Shown: positions 25,360 through 35,410, counted from the first letter of the stretch. The stretch is 64,000 bases of DNA from an uncultured Planctomycetaceae bacterium (GCA_943787265.1 CALSLT010000006.1:558001-622000); one strand, 5' to 3'. The notes: a model not told the origin generated them from the letters alone. Numbers and translations are program-made.

Positions 25360-26144
25360 TGCATTCCAGAAATGATTTGCCATCACAGCCAAACGATCTC
25401 CGTGATTCCTCGCGCCGCGATTCGGAATACTCGCCAGCCGAGCCCTGGACAGCAGCCCCCGAACCACAAAGCGACGTTCAGTTCTGGCAGGTCAACGACT
25501 TTTCGGCCGGAACAATTCCCGAAAGCTACGAGCCGCGTTACGCATACCCGCTCATCGTCTGGCTGACGGGCAAAGACTGTGGCATCGACAACTCGCTCGA
25601 CCATATCGCGGCGATGAGTCCTCAAAACTATCTGGGACTGGCCGTTGATGAGTGCCTGTTCGACAAACCCGAATCCAATCAGGACGACTTCGACATGCCG
25701 GTCGAGTTTCTGAAACGGCTGGTCGATGTCGAAAACCGCGTGGTCAACGCCGTGCGATCGGTCAGGCAGGTTTTGAACGTTCACACCGAGCGAATCTTCC
25801 TCGCTGGAGCTGGCGACGCCGCGTCAGTCGCACTTCTTCTGGCAATGCATCAGCCGGAATGGTTTGGAGGCTGCATCGCATTCGGAGGCTCACTCCCGTC
25901 CGCAGCGAAGTTACTGGCTAACAAAGCCGAACTTAGCGGAAAGCGATTCTTTCTCGGAGCCCCTGGCGGGCGATCTGCCTGGCAAACGACCAGCAGTGTC
26001 CGCAACAGTGCCCGGCAGCTAATCGCCGCCGGTGCCGACGTTTCGGTTTCTGTCAACGCTTCGGAAACCGACTCGCTGGTCAATAAGCTCGCACTTCGCG
26101 AAGTCGACCAGTGGATCATCTCCGGAATTCTCGCTGACGCGTAG
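25356..26144 (+). CDS. Alpha/beta-hydrolase-fold pseudoenzyme (esterase-like)
   Basis: A 262-residue protein with the layout of phospholipase/carboxylesterase family members: a first strand YAYPLIVWLTG (63-72), the nucleophile elbow region RIFLAGAGDAASVALLLA (147-163), and PEWFGGCIAFGGSLP. The elbow should read GxSxG but is G151-A-G153-D-A155, with no Ser. The later acid motif reads GAPGGRSAW and the expected C-terminal His position is not His. All three catalytic residues therefore seem lost, so a binding or regulatory role is more likely than hydrolysis. No signal peptide is present. It overlaps the lipoprotein amidase gene by four bases, so they are co-translated, but a functional link is unknown. 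Confidence 0.75.
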   Translation: MMHSRNDLPSQPNDLRDSSRRDSEYSPAEPWTAAPEPQSDVQFWQVNDFSAGTIPESYEPRYAYPLIVWLTGKDCGIDNSLDHIAAMSPQNYLGLAVDECLFDKPESNQDDFDMPVEFLKRLVDVENRVVNAVRSVRQVLNVHTERIFLAGAGDAASVALLLAMHQPEWFGGCIAFGGSLPSAAKLLANKAELSGKRFFLGAPGGRSAWQTTSSVRNSARQLIAAGADVSVSVNASETDSLVNKLALREVDQWIISGILADA

Positions 26145-26426
26145 AACCTCGGATCGACATTTTGGGTCCGTAGCTGGCCATTTGATGCCGTCTTGAAGGT
26201 TGAAGACTGAGTTTTCAAGGGTGGCACGGGTTGCTCGCAACCTGTACGGCGCAGCCGCAAGAGGCCCTCAAAATAAAGTCGGCCAATTCTCTTGTCGACC
26301 GGATCGTGATCATCCTTCCGGCATCGGAACGACCCGCCTAGAATCCCGCCCTCGCGATAGCATCCTTCCGTGCGACAACGACTCGTGCGGTTCACAATTT
26401 CTTACAGACGACGTCAGGAATCCGCC

Positions 26427-28175
26427 GTGCGCTGGAGCAAAACTCTCATTCCGACCCTCAAGGAAATTCCGTCAGACGCTGAAGTTCCTTCGCACCAGTT
26501 GATGCTTCGAGCCGGCCTGATCAAGCAGTTAATGGCTGGAGCGTACTCATACCTGCCGCTCGGTTATCGAGCTCTTCGAAAAGCCGAAGCGATCGTTCGA
26601 GAAGAAATGGAACGTGCAGGAGCCGTCGAAATCCACATGCCGGCTCTGCAGCCGATCGACCTGTTCGAGCGAACTGGCCGAAAGGACGCGTTTGGCAACG
26701 TGCTGATCAATTTCGAAGTGAAACGTGGAGACCGCAAGGTCCACATGGCTCTGGGCCCAACCCACGAAGAAGTTATCACGGATCTCATTTCGAAGGTCGT
26801 GACCACTTATAAGCAGCTCCCATTCACGCTGTTCCAGATTCAGACGAAATTCCGTAACGAAGAGCGGCCGCGGTTCGGAGTTCTACGAACCAGCGAATTC
26901 CTGATGAAAGATGCTTACAGCTTCAGCACGAGCGTCGAACAACTCGACGAAGCCTACGACGCGATGTACGCCGCGTACTGCCGCATCTTCGCTCGATGCG
27001 GTCTTGAGTACTTACCAGTCGAAGCTGAAAGCGGCCCGATCGGCGGCGATGCTTCTCACGAATTCATGTGCCCTGCCGGCAACGGTGAGGACGAAATCGT
27101 TCGATGCCCGAAATGTTCATACGCAGCGAACCTCGAACGAGCCGACACCGGGCGCGGCGCCGCGACAATCGCTCAACCGGAATCGTGTGGCGACCTGACC
27201 AAGGTCGACACGCCAGACGTCACAACGATCGACCAGGTCAGTGAGATGCTTGGCTGCGAACCTCAGCAGATGATCAAAACACTGATCTATCAGGCCGACG
27301 ACAAACCGGTCGCCGTACTGATCCGAGGCGACCATGAAGCCAACGAAGGCAAAATTCGACGAGCCCTCGGTGCGACGAATGTCGAACTGGCTGACGACGC
27401 AACAGTTCTGTCAGTGACCGGCGCTCCGACCGGTTTTGCCGGGCCCGTCGGCATCAAGTGTGACATCATCGCTGACCACGACGTCGCTCAGATCGTCGAC
27501 GCCGTCACGGGCGGAAACGAAGGCGACAAACATTACACCGGAGTCAACGTCGGACGGGATTACGAACTCTCAACGACGCACGATCTTCGAAACGCCGGCA
27601 GCGGTGATGCCTGCCCGAAATGCGACGGAACTCTCGAAATCGTCAACGGCATCGAAATCGGACACGTCTTCAAACTCGGGACGAAGTATTCGGAATCGCT
27701 CGATGCCAACTACATCGACGAGAAAGAAAAGAAGCATCCGGTCATCATGGGTTGCTACGGAATCGGCGTGAACCGGATCATCGCTTCGCTCTGTGAAACA
27801 AAGTTCGATGACAACGGTCTTGTCTGGCCACTGTCGATCGCTCCGTACGAATTGCTGATCGTCCCGCTGAATATCGCCGACGAAGAAGTCATGAAGGTTG
27901 CCAACCAGTGCTACGACGAACTGTCGGCCGCTGGCGTCGACGTGCTGATGGACGATCGAAAAGCTCGACCGGGCTTCAAGTTCAAAGACGCCGACCTAAT
28001 TGGAATCCCGCTACGGCTGGTCATCGGCGGCAAAGGTCTGAAGGAAGGCAACGTCGAGATGAAATGGCGAACCGGCGACGGCCCGGAACTGGTTCCGGTC
28101 GAGAATGCTGTTTCGGGAGTCCTCGAACGATTAAACGAACGACGTGCGGCCGAAGCAGCAAGCGTTCCCGAGTAA
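26427..28175 (+). CDS. proS: Prolyl-tRNA synthetase (bacterial type)
   Basis: ProRS charges tRNA(Pro). The protein is a class II synthetase of the bacterial ProS type: N-terminal [21 protein letters not shown], motif 1 region, motif 2 [27 protein letters not shown], the inserted YbaK-like editing domain (about 220-390 with [12 protein letters not shown]) that removes Ala-tRNA(Pro), motif 3 [14 protein letters not shown], and the anticodon-binding domain to the end. I place the start at GTG 26427 ([13 protein letters not shown]), which fits family N termini and has AGGA eight bases upstream; an in-frame ATG at 26370 would add 19 unrelated residues. It is preceded by a 282-base spacer without genes. 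Confidence 0.95.
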   Translation: MRWSKTLIPTLKEIPSDAEVPSHQLMLRAGLIKQLMAGAYSYLPLGYRALRKAEAIVREEMERAGAVEIHMPALQPIDLFERTGRKDAFGNVLINFEVKRGDRKVHMALGPTHEEVITDLISKVVTTYKQLPFTLFQIQTKFRNEERPRFGVLRTSEFLMKDAYSFSTSVEQLDEAYDAMYAAYCRIFARCGLEYLPVEAESGPIGGDASHEFMCPAGNGEDEIVRCPKCSYAANLERADTGRGAATIAQPESCGDLTKVDTPDVTTIDQVSEMLGCEPQQMIKTLIYQADDKPVAVLIRGDHEANEGKIRRALGATNVELADDATVLSVTGAPTGFAGPVGIKCDIIADHDVAQIVDAVTGGNEGDKHYTGVNVGRDYELSTTHDLRNAGSGDACPKCDGTLEIVNGIEIGHVFKLGTKYSESLDANYIDEKEKKHPVIMGCYGIGVNRIIASLCETKFDDNGLVWPLSIAPYELLIVPLNIADEEVMKVANQCYDELSAAGVDVLMDDRKARPGFKFKDADLIGIPLRLVIGGKGLKEGNVEMKWRTGDGPELVPVENAVSGVLERLNERRAAEAASVPE

Positions 28176-28291
28176 CGACGGTTACTCAGAACTCGGCGCT
28201 TGCTTGTCTGAATCTCCCGTCGGTACGATCGGTGGATGACGCGTTTGCGACCGTAACCCTATTTCAGTGATGCACCGAGGAGTTTTCAAAG

Positions 28292-28585
28292 ATGCCGCTC
28301 TATATCTACCAGGTAGTCCGCGAGGACGGACAACCGGGCGAGCGTTTTGAAATCATGCAGGGCATTCGCGACGCCGCGCTGACCGAACATCCCGAAACCG
28401 GCGAACCCGTAAAACGAGTCGTCGTCGCCCCGTTCGTCGCCGGCAGCCACTCGCAAACAGCGATTGAGCGAAAACTGAAAGACCCACACCAGCTCGAAAA
28501 CATGGGCTTCACGCGGTACGAAAAGCAGGGCAGCGACTACGTCAAAACCGCCGGCAAAGGCCCCGACCAGATCAATCGGGATTAG
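28292..28585 (+). CDS. FmdB-like small protein lacking zinc-binding cysteines
   Basis: A 97-residue protein whose N terminus (MPLYIYQVVREDGQPGERFEIMQ) and the phrase HPETGEPVKRVV match the FmdB/zinc-ribbon small-protein family. In that family two CxxC pairs bind zinc; here no Cys is present at all, so the ribbon must be held another way or be lost. The central region is basic with Gln and His residues. The start is ATG with GAGGAG nine bases upstream. It lies 116 bases after proS on the same strand. Its last 14 bases overlap the end of the convergent FHA gene. Role unknown; FmdB was named as a putative regulator. Confidence 0.8.
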   Translation: MPLYIYQVVREDGQPGERFEIMQGIRDAALTEHPETGEPVKRVVVAPFVAGSHSQTAIERKLKDPHQLENMGFTRYEKQGSDYVKTAGKGPDQINRD

Positions 28586-30191
28586 CGACCAGTTCGATCA
28601 GCAGGTCGTTGGGGCCTTCTTCGGTAATCTCTTTCGAGATGCCGCTGGTCTGGATCGATCGATAGGTAAACGGGATCGTTGCCGCAGGTAGTTCGAAGGT
28701 CTCCTTCTCAGGCTCTCCGGACGAACGGCCTGGCTGATGTCCCGGTTCACCTTCTCCCATCATCATCTCTTCGTCGTACATGTCGCCGTTCTGAGATTCC
28801 GAGAACTGACGCTGGAGTTCGCTGACGACTTCAGGTGACTCAGGCTTCAACGGCATTATGGCAACGCTGTACGTGCCCGGTTTCATTCCACCTTTCAAAG
28901 TGACGACTTCAAACGTTCCATCCGGACCAACGATCGCACTGGCTCCGAATCCATTCTTCAGGTCCGTGAACGAGATCGTCGCATCGCTGACTGGTTGACC
29001 GTTGAGTGTGACTTTTCCGGAAACGGCTGCACCTTCGTAAGACTCACCCATCATGAAAAACATGAGCAGCACGGCTGCAACCACCGCCGCAACTCCCGGC
29101 CAGGTTTGCAGAATCGGGACACGAGTTAGCACTGGTTCCAGAACATTGTCGTAAACCACGTCGAGCCATGAATCGGACCGACCAACCCGTGGGATGTTGA
29201 TCGGAGGTGATGCTTGCGGGATCGCCTGTGGCGTCACTTTTAATGGAGGCGGCACTGGCAATGGTGGCAGGCTGTTGCCAGTCAAGGCGGGTACCGGCGG
29301 TTCATCCTCCTGGATTATGTCAGCTTGCGCTGCGGGCGGAGCTTCCACTCGCCATTCTGCGTCGTCGCCACTTTTTTCCTCTTCGTCGCTCAGAATCGGC
29401 GACTGATCCTCGCTGTCGTCGATCGGCGGCGCGCTCAGCTTAAACGTGTTGGCTGACGTCGCCGTTTCATCGAGCAAATCAGTCGCGGTGTCTGCCAACG
29501 ACTTGCCGTCGTGCGCTGATGAGTCCAACGAACCATCTTCGGACTCAAATTCGGCAAATTCAAATTCCGCCGTTGCAGATTGATCGTCGCTGTCATGACT
29601 GCCAGTTTCGATTGCTGGCTCCGGGATGTCTGCACCGTGAGACTCTCCCGGTCGTTGCTGTGGCGAATCCTGCACCGGCGAGTCGGCATCTTTCGCTTGT
29701 GCGCCGAACAGGCCATCGGCCTCGACCGCTGGACGCCATAGGCGCTGCTTGCTCCATCGAACCTCGTCGGTCTCTGTCAGCTCGCCTCGTTGAACCATCA
29801 GCGACAACTCAGCCCACGGCATTGGTCCAAGCTCGAGACCCGCCAGGCGAGCGAACCAGTCGTTATTGCTCGACGATTTCGACGTGTTTGGAAGGCTTGG
29901 GTCGCCTTCCATCAAAACGCGATATTTCATCCGTGCAATTTCGAAGTCGTCGCCATCACGCAGCACGCCTTCGTCACGCTTTTGACCGTTGATGCGGATC
30001 CCGTTGCGACCTCGGTTGCGAACCTGCAGGCAGTTCTCGCCAATTTCGATCTCACAATGGACGGCGGAGATTGATCGATCATCAATGCGAATGTCAGACC
30101 GACGACGAGACCGACCCACCACGATTGCCGGGCGATCAATGACGATGTTTTTTCGATCGTCGTCGGCAATAAGGATGGGGACAGTGGACAT
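28572..30191 (-). CDS. FHA and GYF_2 domain protein with membrane anchor and transthyretin-like tail
   Basis: A 539-residue multidomain protein. The start is ATG at 30191 (MSTVPILIADDD), since the frame upstream shows no domain. The FHA domain spans about 5-85 (IVVGRSRRRSDIRIDD, SAVHCEIE, GRNGIRING), reading phosphothreonine. A GYF_2 domain follows at about 98-150 (WFARLAGLELGPMPWAEL). A long acidic low-complexity linker and a Pro-rich stretch lead to one membrane segment near 358-376 (GVAAVVAAVLLMFFMMG). The C-terminal domain begins GKVTLNGQPVSDATISF, the carboxypeptidase-regulatory/transthyretin-like fold seen in many planctomycete proteins. It could link cytoplasmic phosphosignals to an extracytoplasmic module. 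Partners are unknown. Confidence 0.85.
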   Translation of the reverse strand: MSTVPILIADDDRKNIVIDRPAIVVGRSRRRSDIRIDDRSISAVHCEIEIGENCLQVRNRGRNGIRINGQKRDEGVLRDGDDFEIARMKYRVLMEGDPSLPNTSKSSSNNDWFARLAGLELGPMPWAELSLMVQRGELTETDEVRWSKQRLWRPAVEADGLFGAQAKDADSPVQDSPQQRPGESHGADIPEPAIETGSHDSDDQSATAEFEFAEFESEDGSLDSSAHDGKSLADTATDLLDETATSANTFKLSAPPIDDSEDQSPILSDEEEKSGDDAEWRVEAPPAAQADIIQEDEPPVPALTGNSLPPLPVPPPLKVTPQAIPQASPPINIPRVGRSDSWLDVVYDNVLEPVLTRVPILQTWPGVAAVVAAVLLMFFMMGESYEGAAVSGKVTLNGQPVSDATISFTDLKNGFGASAIVGPDGTFEVVTLKGGMKPGTYSVAIMPLKPESPEVVSELQRQFSESQNGDMYDEEMMMGEGEPGHQPGRSSGEPEKETFELPAATIPFTYRSIQTSGISKEITEEGPNDLLIELVANPD

Positions 30192-30619
30192 CGAACAAGC
30201 CCGCGGCTGACATGCGTTTCTGAAAACTCGGCTCGATCCATCATCAGGAATTGATGGATGGATCACAAGCTGCAATCCAGCCTCGAATCGAACCATGATC
30301 GCTTCGCTCCAAAGTCCTTTTGCGATGCACGACCGTGTTTAGACGCATTTATCAGCACCGGATCTACATGCTTCGCCCAAATCTGCGGTAACCGAGGCCG
30401 TCCCAATCGCCGCCACATTGTCCGAATCAGACTGAAACAGCGTGTTTCGAACCAATTGTCAGTTCCGGATGTCTTTGCCGGAGTTCGTAGCGGCGGTTTG
30501 AGTTTTGACGGCGGCTCCGTTTTACTACCGCCCTTCGCCGCCGGAAGCTCGGCGGATTTGACGTTCAAGTCCGGACTTCGTCCCAATCATACACTCGTAC
30601 TCTGCAAGGATTTCTGACC
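30192..30619. other. Gene-free stretch between FHA gene and dapL
   Basis: About 430 bases between divergent genes. Open frames on either strand are short and lack start signals. No hairpin or promoter stands out; the region presumably carries both promoters. Confidence 0.4.
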
Positions 30620-31858
30620 ATGGTTCAGGTCAACGACAACTTTCTGAAGCTTAAGGCTGGCTATCTGTTTCCCGAGATCGCTCGCCGAGTCAACGCGTTC
30701 TGCGAAGCCAACCCCGACGCCGCCAGCCGAGTTATTAAGCTCGGGATCGGCGACGTCACCGAACCACTGCCGCCGGCCATCGTCGAAGCCATTCACAAGG
30801 CGACTGACGAACTTGCCGAACGAGGCTCCTTCCGAGGCTACGGTCCGGAACAGGGATACGATTTCCTTCGCAACGCGATCTGCGATAACGACTACAAAGC
30901 TCGCGGCTGTGACGTCTCGGCGGATGAGATCTTTGTGTCAGACGGTTCGAAGTGTGACTCGGGAAACATCCTGGACATCTTTGGCTCGAACAACACCGTC
31001 GCGATCACCGACCCGGTCTACCCGGTTTACGTCGACACGAATGTGATGACAGGCCGCACCGGCGAAGCCGACGACGATGGCCGTTACGCTGGCCTGGTTT
31101 ACATTCCTGTCACGGCGGAAAACGACTTCTCGCCAGCACTGCCTGAAGGCAAAGTCGATCTGATCTACCTTTGCTATCCGAACAACCCGACAGGCACGGT
31201 CGCGTCAAAGGAAACACTCAAGCAGTGGGTCGATTACGCGAAGGCGAATGACTCGATCATTCTGTACGACGCCGCGTACGAAGCGTTCATCACGGACCCG
31301 GAAATCCCACACTCGATCTACGAGATCGAAGGGGCTCGTGACGTCGCCATCGAATTCCGCAGCTTCAGCAAAAACGCGGGCTTCACCGGAACTCGCTGTG
31401 CATTCACCGTCGTACCAAAGAGTCTCAAAGGAACCACTCCCGGCGGCGAGACGGTCGACATTCACCCGCTTTGGAACCGTCGTCATTGCACGAAGTTCAA
31501 CGGAGTGTCTTACCCGATTCAACGCGGAGCCGCCGCCGCGTACAGCGAGGCCGGCAAGCAACAGATTGGCGAACTGGTCAGCTTCTACATGGAGAACGCT
31601 CGACTGCTTCGAGAAGGTTTGACGAAAGTTGGCATCCAAGTGTACGGCGGAGTCAACGCTCCGTACGTCTGGCTGAAGACACCGGGCGGAGCAACAAGCT
31701 GGGACTTCTTCGACACGCTACTCGAAAAAGGAAACCTCGTCGGAACTCCTGGCAGCGGTTTCGGAGCGGCTGGCGAAGGCTACTTCCGACTCAGCGCCTT
31801 CAACAGTCGAGCCAACGTCGAAGAAGCCGTCGAGCGATTCACGCAGTCGCTCGGGTAA
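30620..31858 (+). CDS. dapL: LL-diaminopimelate aminotransferase
   Basis: DapL converts tetrahydrodipicolinate to LL-diaminopimelate in one step, replacing DapC/D/E in lysine and peptidoglycan precursor synthesis; it is typical of plants, Chlamydiae and Planctomycetes. The 412-residue fold-type I PLP protein matches the family in length, with [14 protein letters not shown] near the N terminus, [14 protein letters not shown], the YPNNPTGT loop, [10 protein letters not shown], and the PLP lysine K251 in [13 protein letters not shown]. The ATG has AAGGA nine bases upstream. The gene is monocistronic here, followed by repeat-rich intergenic DNA. Confidence in this assignment is high because the sequence deviates from ordinary aspartate aminotransferases in DapL-specific ways. 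Confidence 0.95.
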   Translation: MVQVNDNFLKLKAGYLFPEIARRVNAFCEANPDAASRVIKLGIGDVTEPLPPAIVEAIHKATDELAERGSFRGYGPEQGYDFLRNAICDNDYKARGCDVSADEIFVSDGSKCDSGNILDIFGSNNTVAITDPVYPVYVDTNVMTGRTGEADDDGRYAGLVYIPVTAENDFSPALPEGKVDLIYLCYPNNPTGTVASKETLKQWVDYAKANDSIILYDAAYEAFITDPEIPHSIYEIEGARDVAIEFRSFSKNAGFTGTRCAFTVVPKSLKGTTPGGETVDIHPLWNRRHCTKFNGVSYPIQRGAAAAYSEAGKQQIGELVSFYMENARLLREGLTKVGIQVYGGVNAPYVWLKTPGGATSWDFFDTLLEKGNLVGTPGSGFGAAGEGYFRLSAFNSRANVEEAVERFTQSLG

Positions 31859-31874
31859 ACGAGTCGACGATTAG

Positions 31875-31984
31875 AGTATTTTCAGAGTTCGTCTTCAGTA
31901 CGGCTGTGAGCCGCGACGCGTCAGCGGTCGGGCGCCCGAGGCCTTACGGCCAACGGCTCACTGCAAGCGAACTCCGAAAATGCT
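31875..31984. repeat. 110-bp fold-back repeat downstream of dapL
   Basis: Outer arms 31875-31891 (AGTATTTTCAGAGTTCG) and 31968-31984 are inverted copies, 15 of 17 bases, both differences transitions. Inside, GTGAGCCG near 31908 is mirrored by CGGCTCAC near 31954, with a GC-rich core. This looks like a dispersed palindromic element (REP/MITE-like) and could fold on the dapL transcript. Confidence 0.65.
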
Positions 31985-31990
31985 TTAGCA

Positions 31991-32104
31991 GTAGGCTGGA
32001 ACAAGCTCCGCGCAGTCCGAACTTTCATCGAACAAACTCGGCCTGCCGGAGCGGCGATTTGCTTGATTCGCCCGGCGTCACTCACGCGGTCTGTTCCAAC
32101 CTAA
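31991..32104. repeat. 114-bp fold-back repeat adjacent to putA
   Basis: TAGGCTGGAACA at 31992-32003 is mirrored by TGTTCCAACCTA at 32092-32103 (one mismatch). The interior is GC-rich with no gene. It directly abuts the previous repeat and lies 16 bases from the putA stop, so two different palindromic elements fill the whole convergent dapL-putA gap. Possible role as mRNA 3' ends. Confidence 0.6.
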
Positions 32105-32119
32105 TCGAAAGATCTGTCG

Positions 32120-35100
32120 TTACTCGGCGTCCGGAGCGAAGCCTCGGCGGAGCGTGTTTTCGGTGACGTTCACCGGAAGGATGAACTGCGCGAGGTAGTC
32201 CGGGCCCCCGGCCTTCGTCCCAATGCCGGACATGCGGAAGCCACCGAACGGTTGACGGTTAACCAAAGCTCCGGTCGTGCCTCGATTGAGGTAGAGGTTG
32301 CCGACTTCGAGTTCTTCAACGCACCGTTTCAAGTTGGCAGGGGATCGACTGAAGACTCCGGCGGTCAGTGCGTAGTCGGTGTCGTTAACGACTTCGATCG
32401 CTTCCGAAAGATCGTCGACCGGCAGGACAGCCAACACGGGGCCAAAGACTTCTTCCTGAGCAAGCCGGCTGCTGGGATCAACATCGGCGAAGACCTGCGG
32501 GCCGATAAAGTAACCTTCGTCGGCAAGGCCTTCTGGCAGCGGATACTCGAGAACCAGTCGGTTTTCTTCTTTGCCGATTTCGATGTGCTTCTGGATTTTC
32601 TCCAGCGACTTTTCATCGATGATTGGCCCGACGGTTGTTCCAGCAGTTTCGGCGGTTCCGACTTTCAAGCTGCGAGTCGCCGCGACCAGTCGTTTAACGA
32701 AGGTCGGATAAATACTCCGCAGGACGACGACGCGAGAACATGCCGAACATTTTTGCCCGGCGTAGTTGAACGCGCTGTCGATGACTCCTTGAACGGCTTC
32801 ATCGAGGTCCGCGTCGTCGTCGACGATGATGGCATTCTTACCGCCCATTTCGGCGACGACTTTTTTGACGTGCGTTTGTCGCGGATCGGTTTCTGCGGCG
32901 GAGCGGTTGATCTCAAGGCCGACGTCTCGTGAACCGGTGAAGGCAACAATGTCGACTTCATGACTGCCGACCAGCACCGGGCCAACTTCTTCGCCGACTC
33001 CTGGCAGGAAGTTGACGACGCCGTCCGGCAGGTCGATGTCCTGGAAGATTTCCATCAGCTTGGCAGCAATGACGGACGACTGCTCGGCCGGCTTCATGAT
33101 CACCGTGTTGCCAGTGACAATCGCGGCGGCTGTCATGCCGGTTAGAATCGCCAGTGGGAAATTCCACGGAGCGATGACGGCAGCGACACCTCGCGGACGG
33201 TAGTAGTAAGTATTTTCTTCGCCAGCCAGATTCACCTCGCGAGGAGCCAGCAATTCGATGGCCTGCTGCGAGTAGTAAACGCAGAAGTCGATCGCTTCAG
33301 CAACGTCGGCATCGGCTTCCTGCCACGTTTTGCCGCATTCGTGAACCTGCCAGGCGGCGAGTTCGTACCGACGCTCGCGAAGCGAGTTGGCAAGAAGGTT
33401 CAGGTATTCGGCGCGGTAGTTGACGTCGAACTTCGACCAGGTCTTGAATGCTTTTTCCGCAGCATCGATCGCATCCTGAGCCTCGTCAGGCGAGGCCGCT
33501 CCGACTGTGCCGACGATCTGGTTCTTGTGAGAAGGGTTTCGACTGACGAGCTGTCCTCGAGTTTCGACACGTTTGCCATCGATCACGACGAAGTAGTCAC
33601 GACCAAATTCTTCAGCAACCGAATCAACGGCCGCCTGGAAGTCATCCCGCACTTCTCCATTGCTGAAGTCCAGCGGCGGCTCGTTTGTGAAGACTGGAGC
33701 GGTGGCGGTTGATGCTTCGTCAGTCGCCTGGTCCGTACTGAGCGTGGCGGAAGGTTTCGCCATGAGTTTCTCCCGGGGAATATCCTCAGCGAGGCTGTGC
33801 CTCAGGAATGAGTCGTTAGATGTATTTTCGAGCAGCCGGCGGACGAGGTACGCCATGCCGGGGATCAATTCGCCAAACGGCGTGTAAATGCGGACGCGAT
33901 GCCCAAGCTCGCGGAACAGTTGAGCCTGATCTTTCGCCATGCCGTACAGCATTTGAATTTCGTAGGCACTCTTTGGAACGTTCAGCTTGCGTCCCCAGGC
34001 AATCGCATGCGCCAGGCTTCGCAGATTGTGACTGGCGAAAGCGGGACGCAGTGCCTGGTAATTCTCCAGCAGAAATCGGCTGAGCTTTTCGAAGTTCTCG
34101 TCCGACTGCCACTTCTCTTTGAAGACGGGAGCCGCCCAGCCCTTCTGTTCGGCGTTGACCGTTTCGTAATCCCAGTACGCTCCTTTGACGAGTCGCACGG
34201 TGATCGGCGTGCCGCGTTCTTCGACCCACTGACGCAGTTTCAGGAGATCGCTTTCGGCGTCCTGAAGGTATGCCTGGATGACGATGCCGACGTCCGCGAA
34301 ATCGCGGAACTCGTCTTCCATCAGGATGTCTTTGAAGATGTGCAGCGTCAGGTCTTTGTAAGCGTACTGCTCCATGTCGACGTGGACGTACGCCATGTTC
34401 TTGCGGGCTCGCCGCAGAATCGTCCGCAGTCGTTTCTTGACGACTTCTGTCGTGCCGACGGGATCGACCGGGCTGAACTGGCTGTACAACGCCGACAGCT
34501 TGACCGAAACGTTCAGCCGCGGAATCGGGCCTCGGTCGTCGTGGTCGATCTGCGTGTCTTCCGACCAGCCGTTGACGTCATTGGCCAGGCTGTCGAGCAG
34601 CTCGCTGTACGAATTCCGGTAGCGGTTGGCTTCAGGCTCCGACACCACCGCCTCGCCGAGAAGATCGAGCGAAAATGCGAAGCCCTGCTTCCTCAACTTA
34701 GTGACAGATGCCAGCACCTCGTCGGGCGTGCTACCAGCGATGAACCGTTCGGCCATTCGCACGGCGTTGCTGCGAGCGTTCATCGACAACGCTCTGCCGA
34801 GCACCGTATTCGGTCCGGCATGATCGACAACCATGCGAACGGCGCCGGGGAGATGGTCGTTGACTTCCTCGAAGTATTCCTGGAGATGCTGCGAAACCGC
34901 TTGATGGTCCTTCAGCATCGGCAGTACGTCGACGAAGCGGAACATCTGAACTTTGACCGACTCGTCAGCCATCGCCCACGACAGAATTCGGTCGTCCCAC
35001 CATCGACGTTCGAAAATCGACGGCTGCCGGCGCTTGTTGTGCTGCTGCAGCCAGTCGCCGATCGCCTGAGTTTCCGCCTCGACGTCCGGAATCAGCGAAT

Positions 35101-35410
35101 CGTTTTTCTCGTCCAGTTTGAAATCGACCAGAGCTGTTTTGGCTGGCGATCCGGTTGGCTTTGCCTTCTTGGACGCGGCGGATTGCTGAGCGGCCGACTC
35201 GGTAATCGTCGCTTCAGCGCCAGCTTTCTTTTTAGCTGGCTTCTGCGGCGCCGCTTTCTTTGCGGCGGCCTTCTTTGGCGTCGCTTTTTTACTCGCCGCT
35301 TTTTTGCGAGTAGGCGCAGCAGCTTTCTTCTTCGCGGCCTTCTTCTTCACCGCCTTTTTGGCCGTCGATTTGCCAGCCGCTGCTTTCTTAGTTGCTTTCT
35401 TCTTCGCCAC
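32120..35410 (-). CDS. putA: Bifunctional proline dehydrogenase / glutamate semialdehyde dehydrogenase with histone-H1-like tail
   Basis: A 1096-residue PutA-type enzyme that oxidises proline to glutamate in two steps. Residues 1 to about 92 are a Lys/Ala-rich low-complexity tail (KKKATKKAAAGK, KKAAAKKAAPQK) like histone H1 or AlgP. The FAD-dependent proline dehydrogenase barrel follows (about 150-500; RLVKGAYWD, VHVDMEQYA), then the aldehyde dehydrogenase from about 560: PWNFPLAI, FTGSRDVG, general base Glu in AEMGGKNA, and nucleophile Cys888 in GQKCSACS. Classic PutA repressors use a ribbon-helix-helix domain for DNA binding; it is absent here. The start is GTG at 35410 with GGAGG ten bases upstream. 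The enzyme assignment is firm; a DNA-binding role of the tail is inference. Confidence 0.95.
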   Translation of the reverse strand: MAKKKATKKAAAGKSTAKKAVKKKAAKKKAAAPTRKKAASKKATPKKAAAKKAAPQKPAKKKAGAEATITESAAQQSAASKKAKPTGSPAKTALVDFKLDEKNDSLIPDVEAETQAIGDWLQQHNKRRQPSIFERRWWDDRILSWAMADESVKVQMFRFVDVLPMLKDHQAVSQHLQEYFEEVNDHLPGAVRMVVDHAGPNTVLGRALSMNARSNAVRMAERFIAGSTPDEVLASVTKLRKQGFAFSLDLLGEAVVSEPEANRYRNSYSELLDSLANDVNGWSEDTQIDHDDRGPIPRLNVSVKLSALYSQFSPVDPVGTTEVVKKRLRTILRRARKNMAYVHVDMEQYAYKDLTLHIFKDILMEDEFRDFADVGIVIQAYLQDAESDLLKLRQWVEERGTPITVRLVKGAYWDYETVNAEQKGWAAPVFKEKWQSDENFEKLSRFLLENYQALRPAFASHNLRSLAHAIAWGRKLNVPKSAYEIQMLYGMAKDQAQLFRELGHRVRIYTPFGELIPGMAYLVRRLLENTSNDSFLRHSLAEDIPREKLMAKPSATLSTDQATDEASTATAPVFTNEPPLDFSNGEVRDDFQAAVDSVAEEFGRDYFVVIDGKRVETRGQLVSRNPSHKNQIVGTVGAASPDEAQDAIDAAEKAFKTWSKFDVNYRAEYLNLLANSLRERRYELAAWQVHECGKTWQEADADVAEAIDFCVYYSQQAIELLAPREVNLAGEENTYYYRPRGVAAVIAPWNFPLAILTGMTAAAIVTGNTVIMKPAEQSSVIAAKLMEIFQDIDLPDGVVNFLPGVGEEVGPVLVGSHEVDIVAFTGSRDVGLEINRSAAETDPRQTHVKKVVAEMGGKNAIIVDDDADLDEAVQGVIDSAFNYAGQKCSACSRVVVLRSIYPTFVKRLVAATRSLKVGTAETAGTTVGPIIDEKSLEKIQKHIEIGKEENRLVLEYPLPEGLADEGYFIGPQVFADVDPSSRLAQEEVFGPVLAVLPVDDLSEAIEVVNDTDYALTAGVFSRSPANLKRCVEELEVGNLYLNRGTTGALVNRQPFGGFRMSGIGTKAGGPDYLAQFILPVNVTENTLRRGFAPDAE

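Noticed and set aside
26370..26427. Upstream ATG start for prolyl-tRNA synthetase
   Set aside because: The 19 added residues do not resemble ProS N termini, whereas GTG 26427 has AGGA at proper spacing.
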